DNA from: Pseudomonadota bacterium
GTDB lineage: Bacteria; Pseudomonadota; Gammaproteobacteria; Burkholderiales; Burkholderiaceae_C
Reading direction: 5' to 3'
Assembly (NCBI GenBank): GCA_023442945.1
Contig: JAEZWW010000114.1
Location: 1 to 55,713, forward strand
Length of the DNA: 55,713 nucleotides
The notes under the pieces are model-generated. The model saw nothing but the letters and a program-made list of their open reading frames with translations. It was not told the DNA's origin and ran no database searches. Positions 32,807 to 41,081 of the stretch are shown one piece after another. Position numbers and translations under genes: made by a program. Numbering within the stretch: the stretch's first letter is position 1; each line of letters starts with the position of its first letter.

Positions 32807-33699
32807 CCTTTTCGCCTCGCCCACACCGTCAGGCCAATGCCCAGCGCGATCAGGCCCACACCCACCCACACGCTGGCCGGGTAACGCTCGCCCAGCAGGC
32901 CCGCGCCCACCAGCACCCCCACACCGGCCGCCACCGTGCCGATCTGGCTCAGCAGCACAGGCCCGCCCACCGCCTGCAGGCGAAAAAACAGCGGGAACAT
33001 CAGCACCGCCGCCAGCACCTGCACCGCCGACGCGACCGGCACGCGCGCCAGCATGGCAAAGGCCGGCAACAGCCCCCACGCCGCGCAGGCGGCCAGCAAC
33101 AGGATCGCCGCCGCGCCGTGGCTGCCCACGGCCAGCCAGGTCGTGTCGGCCTGCGGCGGCCAGTCGAGCGAACGGTACACGTTGCCCACCGCCAGCAGCA
33201 CGGGGATCAGCACGCCCAGCGCGACCCAGCCCCAATCGGCCGGGCGCCCAGCCTCACCGCGCGCCAGCGCCACCAGCAGCGCACCGGCAAACCCGACCAC
33301 GATGCCCGCGTACTCCAGCCGCGGCGGCGCCCGCAGGCCCGCCAGACGCGACAGCAGCGCGGTGAACAACGGCGACAGCGTGAACATCATCGCCGTCATG
33401 CCGCTGCCCAGGCGCGGGATGCAGCTGATCACCAGCACGTTCGGCAGGGCGTACGACACCAGCGCCGTCACCACGAAGTAGCGCCGGTGCTGCCGGTCCC
33501 ACACCAGCGGCCGCCGCCGGCCGCGCCGCAGCCACAGCGGCGCACCCAGCACCGTGCAAGCGCCCAACGAAATCAACGCCGCCCACACCAAGCCCGGCAC
33601 ACCCGCCTGCGTGGCGAGCTTGCCCAAGGGAAAGTTGAGCCCCAGCAGCACGCCGACGGCGAGCAGCAGCCAGGCGGGGGAGTGGAGTGCAACAGACAT
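32803..33699 (-). CDS. EamA/DMT superfamily transporter
   Basis: A 298-residue membrane protein with ten hydrophobic segments in two EamA-like halves (LNFPLGKLATQAGVPGLVWAA; GNVYRSLDWPPQ). The C-terminal RRKG and alternating glycine-rich helices fit drug/metabolite transporters. Substrate unknown. It is coupled to the lipoprotein gene downstream. The frame is open far upstream, but MSVALHSPAWLLL is the first start that opens a normal membrane segment. Confidence 0.88.
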   Translation of the reverse strand: MSVALHSPAWLLLAVGVLLGLNFPLGKLATQAGVPGLVWAALISLGACTVLGAPLWLRRGRRRPLVWDRQHRRYFVVTALVSYALPNVLVISCIPRLGSGMTAMMFTLSPLFTALLSRLAGLRAPPRLEYAGIVVGFAGALLVALARGEAGRPADWGWVALGVLIPVLLAVGNVYRSLDWPPQADTTWLAVGSHGAAAILLLAACAAWGLLPAFAMLARVPVASAVQVLAAVLMFPLFFRLQAVGGPVLLSQIGTVAAGVGVLVGAGLLGERYPASVWVGVGLIALGIGLTVWARRKG

Positions 33700-33756
33700 G
33701 CGCGGTGATGGGGCCGGCTGTGTCAGGGGCCACAGCCAAAGCGTCAGCTTAACAAG

Positions 33757-33811
33757 AAATCGAACCCTGGCCCTAGAGCCACCTGCGCAACCAGCTACCA
33801 ATACAGGAGCA
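33757..33811 (+). repeat. Dispersed ~65-bp repeat, copy 8 (reverse orientation)
   Basis: AAATCGAACCCTGGCCCTAGAGCCACCTGCGC..CCAGCTACCAATACAGGAGCA. It lies between the EamA gene and the binding-protein gene. The rest of that gap (to 33923) shows nothing recognisable. Confidence 0.75.
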
Positions 33812-33923
33812 CAACGGCACACGGTCGCCGCGCCGGCACGGCCGCGTCTGACGCCATGTCGCCGGGCGTGCGCTGACGTTGTGGCCGGGTGCGCGTCCGC
33901 CGGGCGCTGGCGTTGGCCGTACG

Positions 33924-34859
33924 TCAGCCGTCCAGATCGCCGACGCGCTCCGAAGGGAACTTCAGCGAGTCGCGCAGCAGGAAGGGCATCGGCATCTGCA
34001 TGTTCACGCGCTTGGGCGGCACCGGCCGCTCGAACCACTGGGTGTACAGGCGTTGCAGTTCACCGGTGCGGATCAACCGCCGCATTTCGTCGCCCACCAG
34101 CGCCTTGAAGGCGGGCTCGTTCCTGGGCAGCATGATGGCGTAGGGCTCGATCGTCAGCGGCTTGCCGACCACCACGTAGTCGTCCGGCTTGGCCGCCAGC
34201 GCGCGCTGGCCGAACAAGAGCACGTCGTCCATCACGAAGGCGTCGGCGCGGCCCTCCACCACGGCGGCGAAGGCGGCCGCGTGGTCGTCGGCTTCCAGCA
34301 CCGTGGCGTTCAGGTGCAGCTCCTTGTCGCGCGTCTTGAACACCGCCAGCGAGGTCGTGCCCTTGGTCGAGATCACGCGCTTGCCCGCCAAATCCTCAAT
34401 GCGTGCGATGCCGGCCTGGGTCTTGACCAAAAAGCGTGCCGACGACACGAAGTGCGGCACGGTGTAGTCGACTTGCCGGCGCCGCTCGGCGGTGTTGGTG
34501 GTGGAGCCGCACTCCAGCGACGCCTTGCCCTCGGCGATGGCCGGCACACGCGAAGACGAGGTGACCAGCAGGTATTCGACCGGCAGATCGGGCTGGTTCA
34601 GCCGCGCGCGAATCGCGGCGACCAGCCTGCTGCACAGATCCATCGCGTAGCCGACCGGCCGCTTGGCGTCGTCGAGGTAGGAAAACGGGAACGAGCTCTC
34701 CCGATGCGCGACGACGATCTTGCCCGCTTGCCGAATGCGGTCCAGTTCGTCAGCGGAAACTGCGCCGCCCAGGACAAGTGTCCCCGCACACAGCACCGCC
34801 GCCATCCACGCGCCCCCGCGGCGACCATTGCGCCTACGCCAGCCAATGCTTCTCAACAT
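33924..34859 (-). CDS. Glutamate/aspartate-type ABC transporter substrate-binding protein (paralog 1)
   Basis: A 311-residue periplasmic binding protein (SBP family 3, GltI-like). After a basic N-terminus a signal peptide ends near GAVSADELDRI. Mature blocks: KIVVAHRESSFPFSYLDDAKRPVGYAMDLC, ECGSTTNTAERRRQVDYT, DAFVMDDVLLFGQRAL and LQRLYTQWFERPVPP. No permease or ATPase gene is beside it. It is about 45% similar by eye to the protein at 36800-37699, so the two are paralogs. It is divergent from lipB. Confidence 0.92.
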   Translation of the reverse strand: MLRSIGWRRRNGRRGGAWMAAVLCAGTLVLGGAVSADELDRIRQAGKIVVAHRESSFPFSYLDDAKRPVGYAMDLCSRLVAAIRARLNQPDLPVEYLLVTSSSRVPAIAEGKASLECGSTTNTAERRRQVDYTVPHFVSSARFLVKTQAGIARIEDLAGKRVISTKGTTSLAVFKTRDKELHLNATVLEADDHAAAFAAVVEGRADAFVMDDVLLFGQRALAAKPDDYVVVGKPLTIEPYAIMLPRNEPAFKALVGDEMRRLIRTGELQRLYTQWFERPVPPKRVNMQMPMPFLLRDSLKFPSERVGDLDG

Positions 34860-34956
34860 CGCTACCCTTCCCGTGTGTCTGATGGGTGAAAGAACTGGCG
34901 ACGCCCTCTCATCCAGCGCCGCCGCGCCATCTAAAATTAATTCTTTATCATTAAAA

Positions 34957-35685
34957 ATGCAAGCGCCGACCACCGAAAGGACGGACACCTCGCTGCTGCT
35001 GCAATGGCTCGGCCGCGTCGACTACGCCACCACCTTCCAGAAAATGAAGGATTTCGTGGCCCAGCGCACACCCGATCAGCGCGAGCAGCTATGGATTTGC
35101 GAGCATGATCCGGTCTTCACCCTGGGCCTGGCCGGCCGGCCCGAGCACGTGCTGGCGCCGGGCGACATCCCCGTCGTGCCGACCGACCGCGGTGGCCAGG
35201 TCACCTACCACGGCCCGGGCCAGGTCGTCGCCTACCCGCTGATCGATTTGAAGGCCCGCAGCTACTTCGTCAAGGAATACGTGCACCGGCTGGAAGAGGC
35301 GGTGATCCGCACCCTGGCCGACCTGGGCGTGACGGGTCACCGCGTGGCGGGCGCGCCGGGCATCTACGTGCGGCTGGATGACCCGTTCAGCCACGCCGTC
35401 TTGCTGCAAAAACCGCAGCTGCGCGCGCCCGGCAGTCCTGCGCCGCAGCCCGATTTCACCGGCTTGGGCAAGATTGCGGCGCTGGGCATCAAGGTCAGCC
35501 AGCACCGCACCTACCACGGCGTGGCGCTGAACGTGGCGATGGACCTGCAACCCTTCCAGCGCATCAACCCTTGCGGCTATGCAGGGCTGAAAACGGTGGA
35601 TCTTTCTACAATCGGCGTTTCCGTCCCGTGGGACGACGCCGCCCGCCAACTGGCCACGCACCTGACGCGGCTGCTGGCCGTCTGA
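34957..35685 (+). CDS. lipB: Octanoyltransferase LipB
   Basis: A 242-residue LipB, which moves octanoate from ACP to lipoyl domains. Blocks seen: VPTDRGGQVTYHGPGQ, the catalytic Lys172 in GLGKIAALGIKVS and catalytic Cys206 in INPCGYAGLKTVDL. Between GIYV and the Lys block there is an insertion of about 26 residues (PFSHAVLLQKPQLRAPGSPA region) relative to E. coli. The start at 34957 follows an AT-rich spacer that probably holds divergent promoters for this gene and the binding-protein gene. Confidence 0.96.
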   Translation: MQAPTTERTDTSLLLQWLGRVDYATTFQKMKDFVAQRTPDQREQLWICEHDPVFTLGLAGRPEHVLAPGDIPVVPTDRGGQVTYHGPGQVVAYPLIDLKARSYFVKEYVHRLEEAVIRTLADLGVTGHRVAGAPGIYVRLDDPFSHAVLLQKPQLRAPGSPAPQPDFTGLGKIAALGIKVSQHRTYHGVALNVAMDLQPFQRINPCGYAGLKTVDLSTIGVSVPWDDAARQLATHLTRLLAV

Positions 35686-35700
35686 GGAAGCACACACACC

Positions 35701-36702
35701 ATGTCCACACCGCTTGTCGGTCCCGACGCCCCCACCGTGCGAGACGCACAGCCGCAGGGCAGCTACGACGCCAGCGCCAAGCAAAAGGCGGGCGCCAAGC
35801 TATCGCGCATCCCGGTCAAGGTACAGAACACCGGCCCCGCGCTGAAAAAGCCCGAATGGATCCGCGTCAAGGCGGGCAGCGCCAACACGCGCTTCTACGA
35901 AATCAAGGACATCCTGCGCAAGAACAACCTGGTGACGGTGTGCGAGGAAGCCAGCTGCCCCAACATCGGTGAATGCTTTGGCCACGGCACGGCCACGTTC
36001 ATGATCATGGGCGACAAGTGCACGCGCCGCTGCCCGTTCTGTGACGTCGGCCACGGCCGCCCCGACCCACTGGACGTCAACGAGCCCAGCAACCTGGCGG
36101 GCACCATCGCCCAGCTGAAGCTGAAGTACGTGGTCATCACCAGCGTGGACCGCGACGATTTGCGCGACGGCGGCGCCCAGCACTTTGTCGACTGCATCCG
36201 CGAAACGCGCGCGCGTTCGCCGCAAACGCAGATCGAGATCCTGACGCCCGACTTCCGCGGCCGCGACGACCGCGCGTTGGCCATCCTGACGGCCGCGCCG
36301 CCCGACGTGATGAACCACAACCTGGAAACCGTGCCGCGCCTGTACAAGCAGGCGCGCCCGGGCTCGGACTACGCGTTCTCGCTCAACCTGCTCAAAAAAT
36401 TCAAGGCGCTGCACCCCAACGTGCCCACCAAGAGCGGCATCATGGTCGGCCTGGGCGAAACGGACGACGAAATCCTGCAGGTCATGCGCGATTTGCGCGC
36501 GCACGGCGTCGACATGCTGACCATCGGCCAGTACCTGGCGCCCAGCAACGCGCACATTCCGGTGGCGCGCTACGTGCACCCCGACACCTTCAAGATGTTC
36601 GAGGCCGAGGCCTACGCCATGGGCTTCACCCACGCCGCCGTGGGCGCCATGGTGCGCAGCAGCTACCACGCCGACCAGCAGGCGCAGGCCGCGGGCGTCT
36701 GA
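35701..36702 (+). CDS. lipA: Lipoyl synthase LipA
   Basis: A 333-residue radical-SAM enzyme that inserts two sulfurs into octanoyl groups. The auxiliary cluster cysteines are Cys81, Cys86 and Cys92 (CEEASCPNIGEC) and the radical-SAM cluster is Cys107-x3-Cys111-x2-Cys114 (CTRRCPFC). It follows lipB by 15 bp with a good AGGA site and shares its transcript. A bidirectional terminator closes the pair. Confidence 0.98.
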   Translation: MSTPLVGPDAPTVRDAQPQGSYDASAKQKAGAKLSRIPVKVQNTGPALKKPEWIRVKAGSANTRFYEIKDILRKNNLVTVCEEASCPNIGECFGHGTATFMIMGDKCTRRCPFCDVGHGRPDPLDVNEPSNLAGTIAQLKLKYVVITSVDRDDLRDGGAQHFVDCIRETRARSPQTQIEILTPDFRGRDDRALAILTAAPPDVMNHNLETVPRLYKQARPGSDYAFSLNLLKKFKALHPNVPTKSGIMVGLGETDDEILQVMRDLRAHGVDMLTIGQYLAPSNAHIPVARYVHPDTFKMFEAEAYAMGFTHAAVGAMVRSSYHADQQAQAAGV

Positions 36703-36756
36703 GCCCACGCCGGCCGCAGGCGCTTCGCCGCGTCCGCCGCGCGCGCCCAACAAAAA

Positions 36757-36780
36757 GCCCGCTGCACAGCGGGCATTTTT
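36757..36780. terminator. Bidirectional terminator between lipA and the binding-protein gene
   Basis: Stem GCCCGCT / AGCGGGC with T-run on the plus side (ATTTTT) and A-run before it (CAAAAA), 55 bp after lipA and 20 bp from the end of the convergent gene. Confidence 0.85.
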
Positions 36781-36799
36781 GCGGGCTGCTTGGCCCCGC

Positions 36800-37699
36800 T
36801 CAGGTCGCCGGCTTGTCCGACGGCGCCTTGATGTTGTCCTGCAGCTCCTTGCTCATCGGCAGGCCGATGCTCTGGTTGCGCGGCGGGATCGGGCTGGTGA
36901 ACCACTTGGCGTAGAGCTTTTCAAATTCGCCCGACTTCATCATGCCGGTGATCACGCCGTCGACCAGCGCCTTGAACTTGGCGTCGCCCTTGCGCACCAT
37001 GCAGGCGTAGGGTTCGACCTGCAGCGAATCGCCCACCACTTCCAGCGTGGCCGGGTCCTTGGCGTTGGCCTTCAGGCCGAACAGCAGGATGTCGTCCATC
37101 GCGAAGGCGGCGGCGCGGTCGGCCTCGACCAGCAGCGCGGCGTCGGCGTGGTCCTTGGTCGACACAATGTTGATCCCCAGGCCCTTTTCCTCGTTGTAGC
37201 GGCGCACCACCTGCATGTTGGTGGTGCCGGTGGTGATGGCCACCGTCTTGCCTTTGAGGTCGGCGTAGTTCTTGATGCCGGCCGCCTTCTTCACCAAGAG
37301 GCGCGTGCCGGTGTAGAAGTGGTTGATGGCGAAGTCCACGTCCTTGGCGCGCGCGGTGTTGTTGGTGGTGGAGCCGCATTCCAGGTCGATCGTGCCGTTT
37401 TGCAGCAGCGGGATGCGGTTGGCCGAGGTGACGGCCTGCCAGCCGACGCTGAGGTCGGGCTTGCCGGTCTGCTTGCGCACTTCGGCAGCGACGGCGTTGC
37501 TGATGTCCACGGCAAAGCCGATCGGTTTGTCCGGCCCGTTCAAGTAGCTGAAGGGCACGGACGATTCGCGGTACGCGAAGGTCATCTTGCCGCTGCTGGC
37601 GATCTTGCCCAGCGTGTCGGTGCCTTGGGCCTGCGCGGGCAGCGTGCAGAGCATGGCCAGGGTGACGGCGCCCAGCGCGCCGCGGTAAACGGATTTCAT
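36800..37699 (-). CDS. Glutamate/aspartate-type ABC transporter substrate-binding protein (paralog 2)
   Basis: A 299-residue periplasmic SBP family 3 protein. Signal peptide ends near LPAQAQG. Mature blocks: KMTFAYRESSVPFSYLNGPDKP, ECGSTTNNTARAKDVDF, AFAMDDILLFGLKANA and EKLYAKWFTSPIPP. It shares nearly every block with the protein at 33924-34859. No membrane or ATPase partners lie beside it. The two copies bracket lipB-lipA. Confidence 0.93.
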   Translation of the reverse strand: MKSVYRGALGAVTLAMLCTLPAQAQGTDTLGKIASSGKMTFAYRESSVPFSYLNGPDKPIGFAVDISNAVAAEVRKQTGKPDLSVGWQAVTSANRIPLLQNGTIDLECGSTTNNTARAKDVDFAINHFYTGTRLLVKKAAGIKNYADLKGKTVAITTGTTNMQVVRRYNEEKGLGINIVSTKDHADAALLVEADRAAAFAMDDILLFGLKANAKDPATLEVVGDSLQVEPYACMVRKGDAKFKALVDGVITGMMKSGEFEKLYAKWFTSPIPPRNQSIGLPMSKELQDNIKAPSDKPAT

Positions 37700-37795
37700 C
37701 GAGAAAACTCCTGCGGTCGAAGAAACGGCCAGCTTACGTCTGCGCCGCCCCCAGGGGTCACCGCACTTTCCCGCACCGCGATGAAGGGGCCATGG

Positions 37796-37862
37796 ATTGC
37801 TATATTTAAAGTAGCTGCCCGCGCAGATGGTTGTAGGGCCAGCGCCCGGTTTTTCTCAAAAC
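37796..37862 (+). repeat. Dispersed ~65-bp repeat, copy 9 (forward orientation)
   Basis: TTGCTATATTTAAAGTAGCTGC..GATGGTTGTAGGGCCAGCGCCC..TCTCAAAA. It lies between the end of ptsI and the binding-protein gene start. Confidence 0.85.
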
Positions 37863-37880
37863 CGCAGCACTTACAACGCC

Positions 37881-39638
37881 TCAAGCCTCCAGCAGCGCCC
37901 CCGGCTCGTCGCTGCCCAGCACGGCCTGTGCCCAGCCGGCCAGCTTGTCGGTGTCGGCGCGCAGCACCTCCTGCTTGACCTGCAGGATCTGCGACGGGTG
38001 CATGGAAAAGCTGCGCAGGCCCAGGCCCAGCAGCAGGCGCGTCATGGTCGGGTCGCCCGCCATTTCGCCGCACACCGCCACCGGCTTGCCGGCGCGTGCG
38101 CCTTCGGCAATGGTGTCGGCCACCAGGCGCAACACGGCCGGGTGCAGCTGGTCGTACAGGTCGGCCACCAGCTCGTCGGCGCGGTCGATCGCCAGCGTGT
38201 ACTGGATCAGGTCGTTGGTACCGATCGACAGGTAGTCGAAGTAGCGCAGGAACAGGCGTACCGACAGCGCGGCGGCCGGCACTTCGATCATGGCGCCCAG
38301 CTGCACCGGGCCGTAGGCCGCGCCGCGCTGGTCCAGCTGTTCGCGCGCCTTGTCGATCAATTCCAGCGTCTGGCGGATCTCGCTGGCGTGCGCCAGCATG
38401 GGGATCAGCACCATCACCTTGCCGTGCGCCGCCGCGCGCAGGATGGCGCGCAGCTGGGTCAAGAACATGGCCGGCTCGGCCAGGCACCAGCGGATGGCGC
38501 GGCGCCCCAGCGCGGGGTTCAGGTGCGCGGCTTCGTGGCGCGTGTCGTCCAGCGGCTTGTCGGCGCCCACGTCCACGGTGCGGATGGTGACCGGCAGGCC
38601 GTGCATGCCTTCCACGGCTGCGCGGTAGGCGGCGTACTGCTCTTCCTCGTCCGGCAGCTTGCCGTGGCGGCCCATGAACAGGAATTCGCTGCGGAACAGC
38701 CCCACACCGACCGCACCCACGGCCAGCGCGGCCACGGTGTCGGCCGGCTCTTCAATGTTGGCCAGCAGCTCGATCCGCTGGCCGTCCAGCGTGACGGCGG
38801 GCGTGTTCTTCAACCGCGCCAGGCGGCCGCGTTCCAATTCGCCCTGGCGCTGCTTGAAGCCGTATTCGGCCAGGATGATGGGCGAGGGGTCGACGATCAT
38901 CACACCGGCGTCGCCGTCGATGATGACCCAGTCGTCCTGGCGCACCAGCTGGCTGGCCGAGCGCGCGCCCACCACCGCCGGGATGTCCATGCTGCGCGCC
39001 ACGATGGCCGTGTGGCTGGTCTTGCCGCCGACGTCGGTGACAAAGCCCGCGTACACGCTTTGCTTGAACTGCAGCATGTCGGCCGGCGACAAATCGTGCG
39101 CGACCAGCACCAGCGGCACGTCCAGCGTGTCTTCCAGCGCCAGGTCGTGCTGGCGCGGCTCGCGCCGCACCGCCGCCGCGGCCACCACCGGCAGCGCCGC
39201 GCCCTTGAGGTGACGCAGCACGCGTTCGACCACCTGTTCGACATCGGCCTTGCGCTCGCGCAGGTACTCGTCCTCCATCTGGTCGAACTGGCGGCCCAGT
39301 ACTTCGAGCTGGCTGGTCAGCGCCCATTCGGCGTTGTAGAGGCGCTCGGTCACCCAGCGGCGGACCTCGGCGCCGATGGTCGGGTCCTGCAGCAGCAGCA
39401 GGTGCACCTCCAGCACGCCGGCCAGCTCGCCCGGCGCGTCCTTGGGCAGGGTCGCCAGCAGGCGCTGCAGCTCTTCCATCACCGCTTCGCGCGCAGCGCT
39501 GAGCCGTGCAATCTCGCCTTCCACCTGGTCGGGCCGGATGAAGGTGTGGGCCACGTCCAACCGGCTGGACGCGACCAGCACCGCGCGGCCGATCGCCACA
39601 CCGCGCGCAACGGGCAGGCCGTGGATGGCGAAGGTCAT
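37881..39638 (-). CDS. ptsI: Phosphoenolpyruvate-protein phosphotransferase (PTS enzyme I)
   Basis: A 585-residue EI that takes phosphate from PEP and gives it to HPr. The phosphorylated His209 is in GGKTSHTAIVARS; the PEP-binding C-terminal barrel has GLFRSEFLFMGR and YLSIGTNDLIQYTLAIDR and the catalytic Cys in KPVAVCGEMAGDP. It overlaps the upstream TPR gene by ATGA. No sugar EIIB/EIIC is present nearby, so the pathway is probably regulatory. Confidence 0.97.
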   Translation of the reverse strand: MTFAIHGLPVARGVAIGRAVLVASSRLDVAHTFIRPDQVEGEIARLSAAREAVMEELQRLLATLPKDAPGELAGVLEVHLLLLQDPTIGAEVRRWVTERLYNAEWALTSQLEVLGRQFDQMEDEYLRERKADVEQVVERVLRHLKGAALPVVAAAAVRREPRQHDLALEDTLDVPLVLVAHDLSPADMLQFKQSVYAGFVTDVGGKTSHTAIVARSMDIPAVVGARSASQLVRQDDWVIIDGDAGVMIVDPSPIILAEYGFKQRQGELERGRLARLKNTPAVTLDGQRIELLANIEEPADTVAALAVGAVGVGLFRSEFLFMGRHGKLPDEEEQYAAYRAAVEGMHGLPVTIRTVDVGADKPLDDTRHEAAHLNPALGRRAIRWCLAEPAMFLTQLRAILRAAAHGKVMVLIPMLAHASEIRQTLELIDKAREQLDQRGAAYGPVQLGAMIEVPAAALSVRLFLRYFDYLSIGTNDLIQYTLAIDRADELVADLYDQLHPAVLRLVADTIAEGARAGKPVAVCGEMAGDPTMTRLLLGLGLRSFSMHPSQILQVKQEVLRADTDKLAGWAQAVLGSDEPGALLEA

Positions 39639-40555
39639 GCTTGCACCTCCGCCTCTTCGGCGGGCAGCACGCGCACCAGACTGTGCACGGCCGCACCCGG
39701 GATGCCTGCGACCAACGCTCGGACCCAGTCCGGATCGGCTGCGTTGGCGGGCATCGCCAAGCCGATACGCGCCGTGTCGACCTGCGCGGATGCCAGCGGC
39801 CCGTGGTCGTGGCCGGCGTCGTCATCCGGGCGACCTTCAGAACAGGCGCGGCACAAGGTGCGCAGCGTGCCCCAGTCTTCGGCCGGCAGGTCGGCCGCGC
39901 TGAGCTGGCGCAGCAGCGCATCGATGGCCTGTGCGTCCAACCCTGCGACGTCGAGCGCCCAGGTCTTGTAGTCCGATGGCGCCAGCACGGCCAGCTCGTC
40001 GAACACCGGGACTTCGCGCCCATTCAGGCGCCGGTAACCGTTGGGCGCGCCATCGTGCAGCAGCAGATCCCCATAGCGCCGGCCCGACGCTGCGGTCGGC
40101 ACCGAGCCAATGACGGCGCGCGCCGGGTCGATGCGGTCGGCCCAGATCACTTCGGGCGCCGCCCCGTTCGGGTCGACGCGAATCGGCGTCAGCGCCGGTT
40201 CAAAGGCGCTCGGCTCGTCGCTGTCGGCCATGTCGATGCCGAACCGCCGCCACATCGCGCGCGCCAGCCGCCATTGCCCCAGCGCCGTCGCCGCGATACC
40301 CGCGTTCCAGGCCGCGCCGTCGTGGTCCGGCTCATGCGCGAGCGCCGCCAGGTTGGCGTCGAGCGAAGCCTGCCACGCCCCGCCGTATTCGTGCACCAAG
40401 CCCAGGTTGAACCAGGGCACCGCCCACTTCGGTTGCGCCCGCGCCGCCTGGGCGTAGAGATCCCGCGCCGCCGCCGTATCGCCGCGCTCTTCGCAGTCGT
40501 TACCCGCTGCGTTCAAAGTGGCGGCCCGGCCGTTGCGGCTGATGCGGATGGGCAT
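39635..40555 (-). CDS. TPR-like protein between HPr and EI genes
   Basis: A 306-residue protein. The N-terminal ~115 residues hold about three TPR-like helical pairs (AGNDCEERGDTAAARDLYAQAARAQ; WFNLGLVHEYGGAWQASLDANLAALAHEP; AWNAGIAATALGQWRLARAMW). The rest is a mixed domain of unknown family, with an APEVIWADRIDPARAVIGSVP block and a Glu-rich end. No signal peptide. It overlaps ptsI by 4 bp and is therefore translated with EI. Its place inside a PTS cluster suggests a partner or scaffold, but nothing in the sequence proves it. Confidence 0.75.
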   Translation of the reverse strand: MPIRISRNGRAATLNAAGNDCEERGDTAAARDLYAQAARAQPKWAVPWFNLGLVHEYGGAWQASLDANLAALAHEPDHDGAAWNAGIAATALGQWRLARAMWRRFGIDMADSDEPSAFEPALTPIRVDPNGAAPEVIWADRIDPARAVIGSVPTAASGRRYGDLLLHDGAPNGYRRLNGREVPVFDELAVLAPSDYKTWALDVAGLDAQAIDALLRQLSAADLPAEDWGTLRTLCRACSEGRPDDDAGHDHGPLASAQVDTARIGLAMPANAADPDWVRALVAGIPGAAVHSLVRVLPAEEAEVQA

Positions 40556-40635
40556 GCGGGCGTGTCCTCAGCGCGCGTGAAATGCGGCCAGCGACAAGCG
40601 CCGGTCTGCGCTGCCACCCGGCATCCACAAGGCCT

Positions 40636-40805
40636 CTCGCCGCCGCCCGGCCGCCCGAAGGCGGCGAGTGCCCCCTCGGGGGGCAGCGGACCACGCGCAG
40701 CGGGGAAGCGTGGGGGCAGGACCAGCCGCCGCCGGGCCGCTCCCAAGGCGGCTGGGGCCCCCTCGGGGGGCAGCGAAGCAGGCGAAGCCGCGGAGCGTGG
40801 GGGCC
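40636..40805. repeat. Two tandem GC-rich hairpin repeats (family 2)
   Basis: Two ~84-bp units in tandem fill the gap between the TPR gene and ptsH. Each has a large hairpin (unit 1: CTCGCCGCC / GGCGGCGAG; unit 2: CAGCCGCC / GGCGGCTG), then a short one (TGCCCCC-TC-GGGGGGCA or GGCCCCC-TC-GGGGGGC), then a tail ending AGCGTGGGGGC. Loop and stem bases differ, yet both stems stay paired. Confidence 0.85.
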
Positions 40806-40811
40806 ATGCCC

Positions 40812-41081
40812 TTATTCGCCCTCACCAAACTTGTCATCGATCAGCGCCCGCAGCGCGTCCATCGCTTCCTGCTCCTGGTCGCCGTCGGTTTCGATCGTGA
40901 CCTGGCTGCCGATGCCGGCGGCCAGCATCATCACCCCCATGATGCTTTTGGCGTTGACGCGGCGTTCGCCCTTGCTCATCCAGACTTCGCAGGGGAAGCT
41001 GCCGGCCAGCTTGGTCAACTTGGCCGAGGCGCGCGCGTGCAGGCCGAGCTTATTGCTGATGGTGATGGTGCTCTGAATCAT
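40812..41081 (-). CDS. ptsH: PTS phosphocarrier HPr
   Basis: An 89-residue HPr. The phosphorylated His15 is in LGLHARASAKL, and the regulatory-site region is SIMGVMMLAAG. It carries phosphate from EI to EIIA. The start codon lies inside the end of the EIIA gene, with 32 bp of overlap. Confidence 0.97.
   Translation of the reverse strand: MIQSTITISNKLGLHARASAKLTKLAGSFPCEVWMSKGERRVNAKSIMGVMMLAAGIGSQVTIETDGDQEQEAMDALRALIDDKFGEGE

Noticed and set aside
35085..35110. CGCGAGCAGCTATGGATTTG in lipB resembling the dispersed repeat
   Set aside because: The reading frame differs from the other in-gene copies, the region aligns normally with LipB, and the match is short. Chance is likely.
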